Shown here: in pieces, positions 35,262-47,298 of the stretch
How the letters are laid out: each line of letters opens with the position of its first letter
Position numbering within the stretch: the stretch's first letter is position 1
The notes under the pieces: generated by a model
What the model saw: the letters and a program-made list of their open reading frames with translations, nothing else
What the model was told of the DNA's origin: nothing
Database searches by the model: none
Made by a program: the position numbers and the translations under genes
Source of the DNA: Williamsoniiplasma lucivorax ATCC 49196
GTDB taxonomy: Bacteria > Bacillota_I > Bacilli_A > Mycoplasmatales > Mycoplasmataceae
Direction: 5' to 3'
Assembly: GCF_000518285.1 (NCBI RefSeq)
Contig: NZ_JADH01000009.1
Span: 1-55,750, forward strand
Length of the DNA stretch: 55,750 nucleotides

Positions 35262-37256
35262 TTATCCATTCTTTTGTTGTTCTAATTCAATAATTGCATC
35301 CCTTAATGTTGCTGCTGTTTCAAAATCTAGTTCTTTTGCGGCTTGTAACATTTCAGTTCTAATTTGATCAATTGTTTGTTGAATCAATTCTTTTTTAGTT
35401 TTCACAGTTTTAACTGTATTAATTTTTTTCATAATTTTCAATGCTTTATCAGTTAAAACTGTGTCAGCTAAACTCTTGGTGATTGTTTTTGGTGTAATAT
35501 TGTTTTCTATATTATACGCTTCTTGAATTGTTCTTCTACGATTAGTCTCATCAATTGCTTGTTTCATGGCATCAGAAATTGTATCAGCATAAAAAATAAC
35601 TAAACCATTAACATTACGAGCAGCTCGACCAGTTGTTTGAATCAGTGATCTGGCATTTCTTAAGAACCCTTGTTTATCAGCATCAAGAATGCAGACTAAA
35701 CTGACTTCTGGTAAATCTAAACCTTCTCTTAAAAGGTTAACTCCAATGATGCAATCATAAACCCCTTTTCTTAAATCATTTAAGATTTCACTACGTTCCA
35801 AGGTTTTTAATTCTGAATGCAAGTAAGCAACTTTGACACCACGTTCTTGCATATAATTAGTTAAATCTTCACTCATTCTAATTGTTAAAGTGGTGACGAA
35901 CACACGTTCGTTATTCGCTTTTCTTTTGGCAATTTCGGCAATAATATCTTCAATTTGACCAACACTTTTTCTCACTTCAATAATTGGGTCTAACAAACCA
36001 GTTGGACGAATAATTTGTTGCACAAATTGATTATTGGTTTTCTCTAGTTCAAAATCACCAGGGGTTGCTGATGTATAAATAATTTGGTTTTGCAGTGAGA
36101 AAAATTCATCTTGATTTAATGGTCGGTTATCTAAAGCGCTCGGCAGCCTAAAACCATAATCAACAAGAGTTGTTTTTCTTGAACGATCAGTGTTGTACAT
36201 CCCCTTGATTTGAGAAACCATAATATGTGATTCATCAATAATAGTTAAAAAATCTTTTTGGAAATAATCCAGCAAAGTATAAGGTCTTTGCCCTGGTTCA
36301 CGAAAATCTAATTGTGCTGAATAGTTTTCAATCCCTGAGGTAAAACCAAATTCTGCTAATGATTCAAGATCATATTTTGTTCGTTGTTCCAAACGTTCAG
36401 CTTCTAATAATAAACCTTTTTCAACAAAGTAGTGTAATCTCTCATCTAGTTCTTTTTTGATATTTTGAATTGCCTTTTTCAACTTATCTTTCGGAGTCAC
36501 ATAAGCTTGGGCAGGATAAACTGTGATGGTTCTCGTTTTATTAATCACAGCACCAGTTAGTGTGTCTAAAATATCAATCATTTCGATTTCATTATCAAAC
36601 ATCGAAAGTCGAAACATCATGTTCGCAGTTCAACCAGGGACAATTTTAATAATGTCACCTTTAGCACTAAAAGTCCCGGGAGCATTTTCGATTTCATTTC
36701 TTGTGTAACCAGTTTGCACTAAAAAAGATAATAAATCACGTTTAGAAATTTGTTGATTTAGATTTAATTCAAAAAATGCATCAGCATAATCAACTGGATT
36801 TTGGCTAGCATAAATCGCGGCAACTGAGGCTACAACAATTGTGTCGTTGCGAGTGACTAGTGCATTCATTGCACTTAGTCTCATCATATCTAATTCAATG
36901 TTTTGACGAGCATCTTTATCAATATAAAGGTCTTTCGAAGGAATATAAGCTTCGGGTTGAAAAAAGTCAAAGTTCGAAACAAAATACTCAACACGATTGT
37001 TGGGAAATAATTCTTTAAATTCATAATAAAGCTGCATCGCCAATGTTTTATTGTGTGCCAGAACTAATGTTTGACGATTAACTTGATTAATCACATTAGC
37101 AATCGTAAAAGTTTTTCCAGTTCCAGTTGCACCAAGTAAAACTTGGTGCTTTTTGTTTACTTGCAAACCAGCAACTAATTGCTCAATTGCTTTTGGTTGG
37201 TCACCAGCTGGTTGATGTTTGGAAATTAATTCGAATTTTTGATTTTGTTTAAACAT
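35262..37256 (-). CDS. uvrB: Excinuclease ABC subunit B
   Basis: 664 residues, usual length. Helicase-like core that verifies damage and holds it for UvrC. Walker A GATGTGKTFT at about 40-49; the beta-hairpin region with YFVSNFDFFQPEAYIPSKDLYIDKD; DESH box (IIDESHIM) in helicase motif II; C-terminal helicase motifs YLHSELKTLER, GVNLLREGLDLPEVSL and QTTGRAARN; and a UVR domain at the C-terminus (ELDFETAATLRDAIIELEQ). One UGA Trp at position 210. It lies 64 nt after secA, with an inverted repeat between them, and directly before uvrA. Confidence 0.97.
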
Positions 37257-37284
37257 TACACTTTCTCCTTTCTAAAATTCAAAA

Positions 37285-37309
37285 TTGACTAGAAATATTT
37301 CCTAGTCAA
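37285..37309 (-). repeat. Inverted repeat between secA and uvrB
   Basis: TTGACTAG (37285-37292) / CTAGTCAA (37302-37309) with a 9-nt AT-rich loop that can extend the stem. There is no T-run, so it is a weak terminator candidate or an mRNA processing site. It leaves open whether uvrB is transcribed from secA. Confidence 0.5.
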
Positions 37310-37320
37310 GATATAGAAGG

Positions 37321-40203
37321 TTAACCTAACCTAGTTTTACTAATCACATCTTCTTTTTCAGATTGTTTTTTCTTAGTTCTAACTTTTTTAGCAGTTGGTG
37401 GTCGGTCATCATCACCATCAGCTCGCATGATTGCCATTTGTTTAGCAACATTAGTTAAAATTTCTTTAACAAAATTTAAACTCATAATCACTTCTTCAGT
37501 TTTTGGTTCATCCGGATTGGCCATCATTTTTTCAAAATTTTCTTCAACTTCTTGGACAGTCATTTTATTAAAGTCTTTGATGTTGATTGCTTTCGCCATT
37601 TCTTCAATTTGGGTTTGCGTAATTTCGACTTCTTGACGTTTTTGATTAGTATCAAGTTTTTGTCCAGTTCGGCGTTCAATTTCAATTAACAATCCTAATA
37701 AAATATCATGGTGTAAAGCTAGTTGTTTTTGCACTTCATGATTACCTTCATTCGCTTCCATCAATTCGGTAAATTTCTTATTTAAATCTTCACGATTTAA
37801 ATGGTCTTTTGTTAAACCATTAGTTTCGAGAATTTGGTCAATATCACGATCAGTGATATGGATTTCTTCTTGTGGTTCTGGTTCAGCATCTTCACGAATC
37901 ACGATTCGTGATAATTTATCAACAACTTCATAAGCAATTGCAATTTTGGTTTTATTAAACAAGGTTGTGGCTTGTTCAATGTATTCAGCTAAGGGGTTAT
38001 TTTGGGCATATTGTTGTAAATAAATTCCTGATCGTAATTTTGAAGCAATGTTAATATGTCTAGTTCAATATTCATCAAAAGCATTCAGAATAGTTTGTCT
38101 TTCCATTGGAAGAACAACATCTTCTGGAACATCAGCAACTCTATTTTTATAAAATTTCATCATTTCTTCAGCAATTTCTTTTGCTAAAGCAAGATTTTCT
38201 TTGTTTTCAAAATCACTAATTTTGAAAACACCATGAGCGACGAAATTGCCATCAAGAGCTTTAAGTAAAGCTTGGGTATCAATGGTTTTTTCACCACGTA
38301 CAGTTTTTGAATTTTTAATGATTAATTCATAAGCAGTCGTAATTTGGAATTTCTTAATGACTGGTTTTTGGTCTTGAGCAAAAAGAATTTCATCACGTTG
38401 TGCATACATTGCTTCACGTTGTTGGGCCAAAATATTATCGTAATCTAAAACATCTTTACGTTGATCGAAGTTCATTCCTTCTAATTTCTTTTGAGCATTA
38501 GTGACAGATCTGGTAAACATTCTGGAATCAATGTGGTCATCACCTAAACTTTTTAGTCTTTCTCTTAATTTAGGAGTGGTGAAACGGACCATCATATCAT
38601 CTTCCATTGAAATATAGAATCTTGATTTTCCAGGATCACCTTGACGTCCAGATCTTCCACGTAATTGGTTATCAATGCGTCGGGCTTCATTTCGTTCCAC
38701 CCCAAAGACATATAATCCACCTAAACCTTTAACTTCTTCACTTAGTTTAATGTCGGTTCCACGACCAGCCATGTTAGTTGATAAGGTGATTGCTCCCCTT
38801 TGACCAGCTTTAGCGACAATTTCAGCTTCTCTTGAATGGTTTTTGGCATTAATCATTTCAAATTTTAAACCAGCTTTTTCTAAATAGTGGGAAATTTGTT
38901 CAGATGACTCAACTGAAGTTGTTCCAATCAGAATCGGGTTACCAATTTCGTGAATCATTTTAACATCAGCTACTAATTTTTTTAAAGCTGCATGTTTGGT
39001 TCCAAAGGTGAAATCATTTTCATCTTTTCGAATCACTGCACGGTTTGTTGGTGTACAAATCACACGAGTATTATAAATTTTAATAAATTCTTCTTCTTCA
39101 GTTTTAGCAGTTCCGGTCATCCCTGAAAGTTTTGCATATAAACGATAAAAGTTTTGGTAAGTAATTGTGGCAAGTGTTGTTGTTTCTTCTTCAATTTCCA
39201 CGTGTTCTTTAGCTTGTAAAGCTTGTTGAAGGCCATCAGAATATGAACGTCCTTCCATGATTCTTCCTGTAAATTGGTCAATTAAAACAATTTCATTATC
39301 ACGAACTGTATATTCAACACCTTCTTTAAAAGTAAATTGTGCTTTCAAAGCATTCATAATTAAGTGAAATAATTCAGTATTATTAATATCAAAAAGATTA
39401 TCTAAAGAGAAGTATTCTTTGGCTTTTTGCATTCCTTGTTCAGTTAAAAAAACTTGTTTTGATTCTAAATCAATATCTAAGTCTTCTTTTAATTTAACTG
39501 TGGTAGAAAATTTATCAGCAATTTCATACATGTTTTTACGGTCACTATATCCACCAGAAATAATTAACGGGGTTCTTGCTTCGTCAATTAAAATTGAGTC
39601 AGCCTCATCAATAATGGCAAAGTTCAAACCTCTTTGAACTTTGGCACTTGGATCTTGGGCCATGTTATCTCTTAGATAATCAAACCCTAATTCAGAGTTG
39701 GTTGTATATGTAACATCTTGGGCATAAGCTTCTTTTTTCATTGATTTAGGTAAATTAGCACCATTCAATCCGACAGTAATTCCTAAAAGGTTATAAACTC
39801 TTCCGTTGATTTCACTATCACGTTGAGATAAGTATTCGTTAACAGTCACAATGTGCACACCTTTACCAGTTAAAGCATTTAAGTAAGCTGGAAATAAACC
39901 AGTTAAAGTTTTACCTTCCCCAGTTCTCATTTCTGCAATATCTCCACTATTTAAAATAATTGCCCCAATCAATTGCACTCGGTAAGTATTCAATCCTAAA
40001 ATACGCTTCGCTGCCTCACGAACCACTGCATAAGCTTCCACTAATAAATCATCGATGTCTTCACCATCGCTAATTCTTTGTTTAAATTCTTCAGTTTTAA
40101 TTTTAAAATCTTCATCGTTTAAAGCTGCCATTTTTGGCTCTAAGGCCAAAATTTGATCAGCAACTTTACCAAAGCGTTTAATTCATCTTTTATCACTTGC
40201 CAT
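37321..40203 (-). CDS. secA: Preprotein translocase ATPase SecA
   Basis: 960 residues, longer than the ~840 of Bacillus SecA because of a C-terminal extension of roughly 100 residues. Motor that pushes unfolded proteins through SecYEG. Walker A MRTGEGKTLT at about 95-104; DEADSILIDEARTPLIISG; preprotein cross-linking domain; NMAGRGTDIKLS and GRSGRQGDPG in the second nucleotide fold; helical scaffold region with YDNILAQQREAMY. The tail (about 730-960) is Glu/Lys-rich, lacks the Cys-rich SecB/zinc motif and ends KKVRTKKKQSEKEDVISKTRLG. Start ATG at 40203, 68 bp from the divergent YigZ-like gene, so promoters overlap. It exports all the lipoproteins here. Confidence 0.97.
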
Positions 40204-40271
40204 TATTAATATCTCCAATCATTATTTAATTATAAAATAATTAAGTAAAATATTCATTAAAAGGAGAGACT

Positions 40272-40868
40272 ATGTTGGTGATTAAGAACGATTTTTATAC
40301 AAATACTTCTGAAATTAAAAAATCTAAATTTATTACAATCATTGGCAAAGTTACTTCTCGAAATGAATTAGACCAATTTTTAAAAACATATTCCCAACAA
40401 GATGCCACCCATAATTGTTATGCTTATAAAATTGGGATTACTTTTCCTATCATCGGGATGAGTGACGATCATGAACCAAGTGGGGTGGCTGGTAAGCAAA
40501 TTTTAAATGTTATTGAAAAAAATAATTTAACCAATCTTTGTATTTTAGTCGTCCGTTATTTTGGGGGCATTAAACTGGGTGCTGGTCCACTAGCTCGTGC
40601 TTATAGTCAAGCAGCAAGCAAACCAATCAAAGACATCGAATTAATTGAAATGGTCAAAGGTTTTGCATATCGTGTTGATGTCGGGATTACTGATTTAAAA
40701 AATTTAGAAAATTTTTTAAGAAGAGCAAAAATTGAAGTTTTGACTCGTGAATTTGCTGAACATGTCACTTTAAATTTTCATTATCAAAATGACCGACTTT
40801 TTGATAATGAAAATTTCAGTTTAATTAATTTAGAAATTATGAGTATTTTCTTACAATCAGCCAACTAA
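40272..40868 (+). CDS. YigZ/IMPACT-family protein
   Basis: 198 residues. Family marks: ATHNCYAYKIG (about 45-55), SDDHEPSGVAGKQILNVIE (about 64-82, where the family usually has SDDGEPSGTAGKP), and ILVVRYFGGIKLGAGPLARAYSQA (about 94-117). The C-terminal half is the ferredoxin-like domain (DVGITDLKNLENFLRRAKIEV). In eukaryotes IMPACT regulates Gcn2; the bacterial role is uncertain, with ribosome or translation links proposed. Start ATG after AAAAGGAGAGACT. Divergent from secA. Confidence 0.93.
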   Translation: MLVIKNDFYTNTSEIKKSKFITIIGKVTSRNELDQFLKTYSQQDATHNCYAYKIGITFPIIGMSDDHEPSGVAGKQILNVIEKNNLTNLCILVVRYFGGIKLGAGPLARAYSQAASKPIKDIELIEMVKGFAYRVDVGITDLKNLENFLRRAKIEVLTREFAEHVTLNFHYQNDRLFDNENFSLINLEIMSIFLQSAN

Positions 40869-41246
40869 AAAGGTAAAATAAATTCAGATAAGGATTTTAA
40901 ACCTTATCTATTGATTAGGGGTTTTCTTGTGTATGCCTTTAATTTAAATCAATGAGATTATAGTCTTGTTGAAATATTTAAAGGTAGATACTTTATGTTG
41001 GGTATTGAACTTTTAAATAATTTATTATAAGTTGATAAAGTTCACCAATTTAAAGAAGAAAATGACATCTAATGTAGGGGGTCAAAACTATAAATTAGTC
41101 TTTAAAACATTAAAGTAATGTTAATTTAGTTATGAGAAAAATGAAAAAAATTTTTCATAATTAAAAATAACAAAGAAGTTTAATTTAGTTAGGAAAGTAC
41201 TTTCATTTTCAATTAAAGTGATACAATATCATAGTAAGGAAGCAAA
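40869..41246 (+). other. Intergenic region with hairpin, small ORF-like stretch and a palindrome
   Basis: GATAAGG (40887-40893) / CCTTATC (40902-40908) could end the YigZ-like transcript. From about 40875 to 41030 the plus strand is open with a UGA Trp (LNQWDYSLVEIFKGRYFMLG) and a possible GTG start at 40929, but no ribosome site or family match: remnant or small ORF. At 41193-41204 a perfect palindrome, GAAAGTACTTTC, lies about 18 nt before TACAAT (41222-41227), the likely -10 of the exonuclease gene. Confidence 0.45.
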
Positions 41247-42227
41247 ATGATAATAGACAATGAACAACGTACGATTTTACTAATCGACGGGTATCATTTA
41301 TTACATAAAGGATTTTATGGATCATTAAAACGTAAAACTCTTGCCGTTAACAGAGATGGTGTTCCAATTAACGCCATCTACACATTTGTAGCCAAAATAA
41401 ATAGCTTAATAGAGATGGGAATTTACCACACTATCATAGTGACCTTTGACGTTGGAAATGGATGCTGAAGACGCGACTTATATCCTGAATACAAAGCCAA
41501 AAGAAAAGATACTCCAGAGGAATTAATTCCGCAAATGCAAATAATAAGAGAGTTTCTAACAGCAGCAAGAATTCCGTGATATGAAAAAGAAGAATATGAG
41601 GGTGATGATGTGATGGGCACAATTGTGAACATTGCATGCAAACTCGGTTATAATGTACACATTCTTTCAAACGATAAAGATACTTTTCAATTAGTAAGCG
41701 ACAATACAAAAATTATTACAAGAACAAGTAAAAAAGAAAAACCAGAATTTATTGAAACTAGAGATGTTATTGAAAAAATTGGTTGTGAACCAGCACAAGT
41801 TCCAGATTTAAAAAGTTTGATGGGAGATTCATCAGACAACATTAAAGGAATTAAGTGCTTACACTACAACACAGCAACAAGCATCTTGAAAAAATATGGC
41901 ACTATTGAAAATGTGTATAAACACATTGATGAGTTGCCTGCTAATGTAGCACAAAAATTTGTTGAAAATAAAGAACAAATTCTTTTAAACAAAAGAATTG
42001 CCACAATCCAAAGAAACTTAAATTTAGGTCGAATTGATCTAAGACCTCTAAAGGTTAACTGATATGGTTATTTAACTTTCTTGAAAAAACACAAGATGTG
42101 AGCTTTCACAGGTAGTGCTTTAAAAAAGATTGAAGAAATTAAGAAAAAGGAATTTAAACCTCAAGTAAAAAAAGGCAATGCCGATGCTATTTGAGTCAAA
42201 AAATGCCAAAATAAAAATGCTGAATAG
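41247..42227 (+). CDS. Stand-alone 5'-3' exonuclease (flap nuclease type)
   Basis: 326 residues, equal to the N-terminal nuclease domain of DNA polymerase I, with no polymerase domain, as is usual in Mollicutes. It removes RNA primers and flaps. Metal-site motifs are in order: LLIDGYHLLHKGFY (about 11-24), TFDVG then LYPEYKAKRKDTPEE, EYEGDDVMGTIV (about 113-124, usually EADD), LSNDKDTFQLVS (about 139-150), LMGDSSDNIKG (about 192-202). The following helix-hairpin-helix segment is altered: GIKCLHYNTA where the family has GxPGxGxKTA. Five or more UGA Trp codons. Ribosome site AAGGAAGCAAA. Confidence 0.93.
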
Positions 42228-42235
42228 CATTTAAT

Positions 42236-42277
42236 AAAGCTAAAAAAGGAGCATTGATTTGCTCCTTTTTTAGCTTT
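42236..42277. terminator. Long bidirectional terminator
   Basis: A perfect 18-bp stem: AAAGCTAAAAAAGGAGCA (42236-42253) and its complement at 42260-42277, loop TTGATT. A-run and T-run flanks serve both the plus-strand exonuclease and the minus-strand ABC permease that ends at 42290. Confidence 0.92.
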
Positions 42278-42289
42278 ATTTTTAGTTTT

Positions 42290-44065
42290 TTATTTTTTCA
42301 TAGTTTTTCTAAAAGTTAAGTAAGAAACCATTATTAAAATAATAAAAATTAATGCATAAACACCAATTGCAAGAAAGGGATTAAAAATTTTACCTTTAAT
42401 TTCTAATTCAATTGCAAAACCGTCATCGATTGAGTTGAAGATATCACCTTCATCTTTTTTAGGTTTTGCTGTGTTCTTTTTAAGAATAATTTCATCATTT
42501 ATTCATGGTTGATTCATAGAAGTCATTGCGATTTTATTACCTAAAATATCACCACCATAATAATTACTAGTTAAGATGGTGTCAAACATTGTCCAAGGAT
42601 TCGCATATAATTGTACTCTGACTTTTTCGTAATATTCATCTAAAGTATATGGGTATGAATTATCTTTATTTTTATTAGGTAACGGTAAATTAATAGGTGA
42701 ATTAATTGCTTTAATAAATGCTGTTTGATACATTCGAGCACCAATAGAAATATTTACATATTCTAATCATTCATTCTTGTTGTTGGCTTGATTATCAACT
42801 TCAAATACTCAATTAGTTCAGTTTTGAATATCATCAATTGGTAATCGTGCATCAAAATTAATAAAAGATTCTTTGACTATTTGGTTAATAATTTCATTAA
42901 ATTCTTTTATTTCATCCATGTTATATCCTTCTTGATTTTCTATTTTATTAGGAATTTCTTTTATAAGATTATTAAATCCAAATTTAGAATCAAAATTAAA
43001 GACAAAAGTTTCATTTGGGCCATGACCAATTTTGTTATAATAAAAACTTTTAGTCCAAGTGTTTTGTCCATAATGGTTAGCAAAATTATAGGGCTCCTTA
43101 CCTAAATCATGTAGTTTTTTAACATTGTTTAAATATTTTAAAATAGGATTTCTATTGATTTCTTCTTCATTTTCATATTCATACTTAACACCCTGTTTTA
43201 TAATTCCTTGGGAAAATTCTGTTAACAAACCAGATAAGGCAATAGCATAAATTTCCTTTTGTTCTAGTGTTGTCGGAGTGTCTACTGGAACATACTGACG
43301 AACCTTAACAATCGCTTCTGATAAACCAACATAAGATTTCAACATAGTATTTGTGAAACTTTTATGTTCAAGTTTTTCATATTTTTTAGCTAAGTTTCGA
43401 ACCTTATTTGAAATAAGGAAAGTTTCATGGTCTCTATATGCTTGTGTTGTATAATTTGTTAAACCTGTTTTGTCAGTTATTCTAACCAATTCCGGAACCA
43501 TTGGCGTGATGACACCCAATAATAATACTAAAGTGGATAAAATTCCTAAAATTACAGTTGAACCAAATGATGAGACAAATGATAAAATTGCTGTTAAAAA
43601 TAAATCATATAGAAAAACAACAATGAAACCGAGAGATAAGTTGAATAATAATATTTTGAATGGATCAGAAGGTGAAGCTATGGCAAAAATTACTATCATT
43701 AAGGAAAAAAATAAGTATCATGACACCGTTCAAACTTTAGAAAGTAAAATTCTTTGAAAAAACATTTGCGTTTTAGAAATACCACTTCTAATTTCTAAAC
43801 TCATTGTCCCATCTTTTGTGGAATTTGAAAAATATTTAGCAAACACAAATGTATTAATTACAGTTATTTGCAAAATACCAATTACAAATAGAATTATTCT
43901 TAGCGCTGAAGGGCTGGCATTCAATGTACTAGAATTACTTTGCAATGAAAATGTAAAAATAACTAATATGACTAAAAAAGTCAAACCGATTACACCAGAA
44001 CTAATTAATAGAAATTTTGATTTTAGCGTCGATTTAAAGAAATATTTAAAAATTGGTAACTTCAT
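42290..44065 (-). CDS. ABC transporter permease with large extracellular domain
   Basis: 591 residues. N-terminal membrane part with helices at about 18-42, 60-80 and 118-225 (five or more in all), including FAKYFSNSTKDGTMSLEIRSGISKTQ, the ABC-2 permease loop seen also in the pair at 14-17 kb. A hydrophilic extracellular region of about 340 residues (about 225-560) is followed by one last helix (NPFLAIGVYALIFIILIMVSYLTF) and a basic end. Fold and substrate of the big domain are not recognisable. Start chosen at the ATG after GAGGAAGAGAAATAAA, which sits directly behind the ATPase stop. Several UGA Trp codons. Its ATPase is the preceding gene. Confidence 0.8.
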
Positions 44066-44066
44066 T

Positions 44067-44894
44067 TTATTTCTCTTCCTCATTTTTCTTAAAAATGTTA
44101 ACTAGTGCTGAAGCATATGAATCGGCTTGTTCTTTTTTGCTTTCGCCATTCTTTTTTTGAACTTTGTTCAAAACAATGTAATTGTTATATAATTTTTCTA
44201 ATTTACCATCTTTTTCAAGTGAATAATTATTATCATAAACAACTTTTCCTTCTTTAATTAGAACAACTTTATTAATCAAGTTCTCCATCTCATCAATGAT
44301 GTGACTTGTGATGATAATACAAATGTTTAATTCTTTAGCTAAAATTCTCAATATATTATGAAATTCAATTCTTGATTCAACATCTAAATTAGCTGTTGGT
44401 TCATCCAAAGCAATAATTTCTGGTTTTGTAATTAACACACTTAAAAGTAGAGCTCTTTTTTGCTGTCCGGTCGAAAGATTGGCGAACTTGCTTTTTCTTA
44501 ATTCTCCTAACTTTAAAAAATCAATAAGTTGTTCTAATTTGTCTTTATATACTTTGTATTTTATCCCTTTTAATTCAGCTGAAAATTTAGCAAATTCAAT
44601 AATATTAAAATGTTTAGGAAAGTTGTTTTGGTCAGGGAAAAAAGCCATTTTTTTCAAATGCTTATTTGATAAAGGTTCACCCTTAATGAAAATACTCCCA
44701 TTTTGGATGGCATATTCTCTAAAAAGTGTTTTTAAAAGAGTAGTTTTACCAACTCCATTATTCCCGATTAATCCAACAATATTGTTAGGATTAACTATTG
44801 AAAGGGAAATATCTTTAATTCCTCTAGTGTTTTTAAATTGTTTTGCAACATTTTTAAATTCAATTATTGGATCATTATTTTTAGAATAATTCAA
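44067..44894 (-). CDS. ABC transporter ATP-binding protein
   Basis: 275 residues. Walker A GLIGNNGVGKTTLL (about 41-54), Q-loop FFPDQNN, signature LSTGQQKRALLL (about 142-153), Walker B IIALDEPTANLD, switch His in ITSHIIDE. C-terminal extension of ~45 residues, Lys/Glu-rich. The start is a TTG at 44894 placed 5 nt after AGG; it lies inside a 19-codon ORF (44881-44940) whose stop overlaps the first codons. Pairs with the permease at 42290. No UGA codons. Export is inferred from the ABC-2 partner. Confidence 0.88.
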   Translation of the reverse strand: MNYSKNNDPIIEFKNVAKQFKNTRGIKDISLSIVNPNNIVGLIGNNGVGKTTLLKTLFREYAIQNGSIFIKGEPLSNKHLKKMAFFPDQNNFPKHFNIIEFAKFSAELKGIKYKVYKDKLEQLIDFLKLGELRKSKFANLSTGQQKRALLLSVLITKPEIIALDEPTANLDVESRIEFHNILRILAKELNICIIITSHIIDEMENLINKVVLIKEGKVVYDNNYSLEKDGKLEKLYNNYIVLNKVQKKNGESKKEQADSYASALVNIFKKNEEEK

Positions 44895-44940
44895 TTGAAC
44901 CTACTTTCAGTTGAATCCCTGCATATAATAATTTGTACAT
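44881..44940 (-). CDS. Possible 19-residue leader peptide overlapping the ABC ATPase start
   Basis: ATG at 44940 behind AAAGGAACAAAAAA reads MYKLLYAGIQLKVGSIELF and stops at 44881, thirteen bases past the TTG start of the ATPase. A good ribosome site before a short ORF that spans a weak TTG start suggests translational coupling. There is no similarity evidence, so it could be chance. Confidence 0.35.
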   Translation of the reverse strand: MYKLLYAGIQLKVGSIELF

Positions 44941-45226
44941 TTTTTTGTTCCTTTCTCGAGAGTGTCTCGTGCACTCATTGTGTAATTTTATCTTTTTTAC
45001 AAAAAAATACATAATTTAAAAATATGACTTTTTTTGATAAAAAAAACAATTTTTGCCCTTAAATTTGGGATTTTGACCAAAAAAATACAAATTTTTCATC
45101 AAAAAAAGGATATTGTGTTTCTTATTTGCCAAAATTCTTAAGAATTTTGAAATTAATAAATTTTTTAAATTTTTTAAATTTTTTAAATAAGTTCTTAATC
45201 AATATGCCTCGGTGATAAAGATCTTG
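44941..45226. other. AT-rich intergenic region upstream of the ABC genes
   Basis: Mainly long A and T runs with an imperfect repeat of AAATTTTTT near 45160-45186. GAGTG...CACTC is an inverted repeat at 44960-44976, orientated opposite to the CIRCE heat-shock operator. No gene was seen on either strand. Confidence 0.4.
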
Positions 45227-45268
45227 TTTTTTAGATATTTAATACTTATGAATTAAATATCTAAAAAA
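45227..45268. terminator. Perfect 17-bp hairpin between ABC and ATP synthase units
   Basis: TTTTTTAGATATTTAAT (45227-45243) pairs with its complement at 45252-45268, loop 8 nt. T-runs on both ends. It lies beyond the atp operon terminator and makes a second barrier. Confidence 0.75.
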
Positions 45269-45270
45269 TA

Positions 45271-45296
45271 AAAAGGAGGCTGCAGCCTTCTTTTAA
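45271..45296 (-). terminator. Terminator of the ATP synthase operon
   Basis: AAAGGAGGCTG and CAGCCTTCTTT pair over 11-12 bp with one G-T pair. On the minus strand TTTTTATTTTTT follows. It is 57 nt downstream of atpC. Confidence 0.85.
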
Positions 45297-45352
45297 AAAT
45301 CTCTTAAAATTTCTTAAATTAATTTTATTTTATACATTTCAATAACGAAAGG

Positions 45353-45652
45353 CTAATCAAGATGATCTGGTGTATCGATTCTATTCTTTTGAGCATCAAC
45401 TAAGTATAAGCTTTCAGTAATGATTTTGCATTGAATACCATCAGTTTTGACAATGCCACGATGGACATGAACATAAGTTGGCACACCTTTCACACGATAG
45501 CTTAAAGTTCCAATTTTTAAAGCTGAAACAATTGGGATAATGTTTTGCATAATTCCCATATCACCATCAATGGTTTGAACATTAACAATATCAACTTCTT
45601 TATCATTAATAAAGATACCATTTGGGGTCACTATTTTTAATTTGATTCCCAT
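45353..45652 (-). CDS. atpC: ATP synthase epsilon subunit, short form
   Basis: 99 residues, against ~130-140 in most bacteria. It links the gamma stalk to the c-ring. The N-terminal beta-barrel domain is complete (KLKIVTPNGIFINDKEVDIVNVQT, GDMGIMQNIIPIVSALKIG, HRGIVKTDG). The C-terminal two-helix domain, which in other bacteria extends to inhibit ATP hydrolysis, is absent: the protein ends RIDTPDHLD. There is no frameshift; the next 80 nt contain no continuation of the domain in any frame that I can see. Starts 2 nt after atpD, last gene of the operon. Confidence 0.94.
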   Translation of the reverse strand: MGIKLKIVTPNGIFINDKEVDIVNVQTIDGDMGIMQNIIPIVSALKIGTLSYRVKGVPTYVHVHRGIVKTDGIQCKIITESLYLVDAQKNRIDTPDHLD

Positions 45653-45654
45653 AA

Positions 45655-47298
<1,644 letters not shown>

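Noticed and set aside
44960-44976. CIRCE-like heat-shock operator
   Set aside because: The arms read GAGTG...CACTC, the reverse of the CIRCE order CACTC...GAGTG, and the spacing is 7 nt instead of 9.
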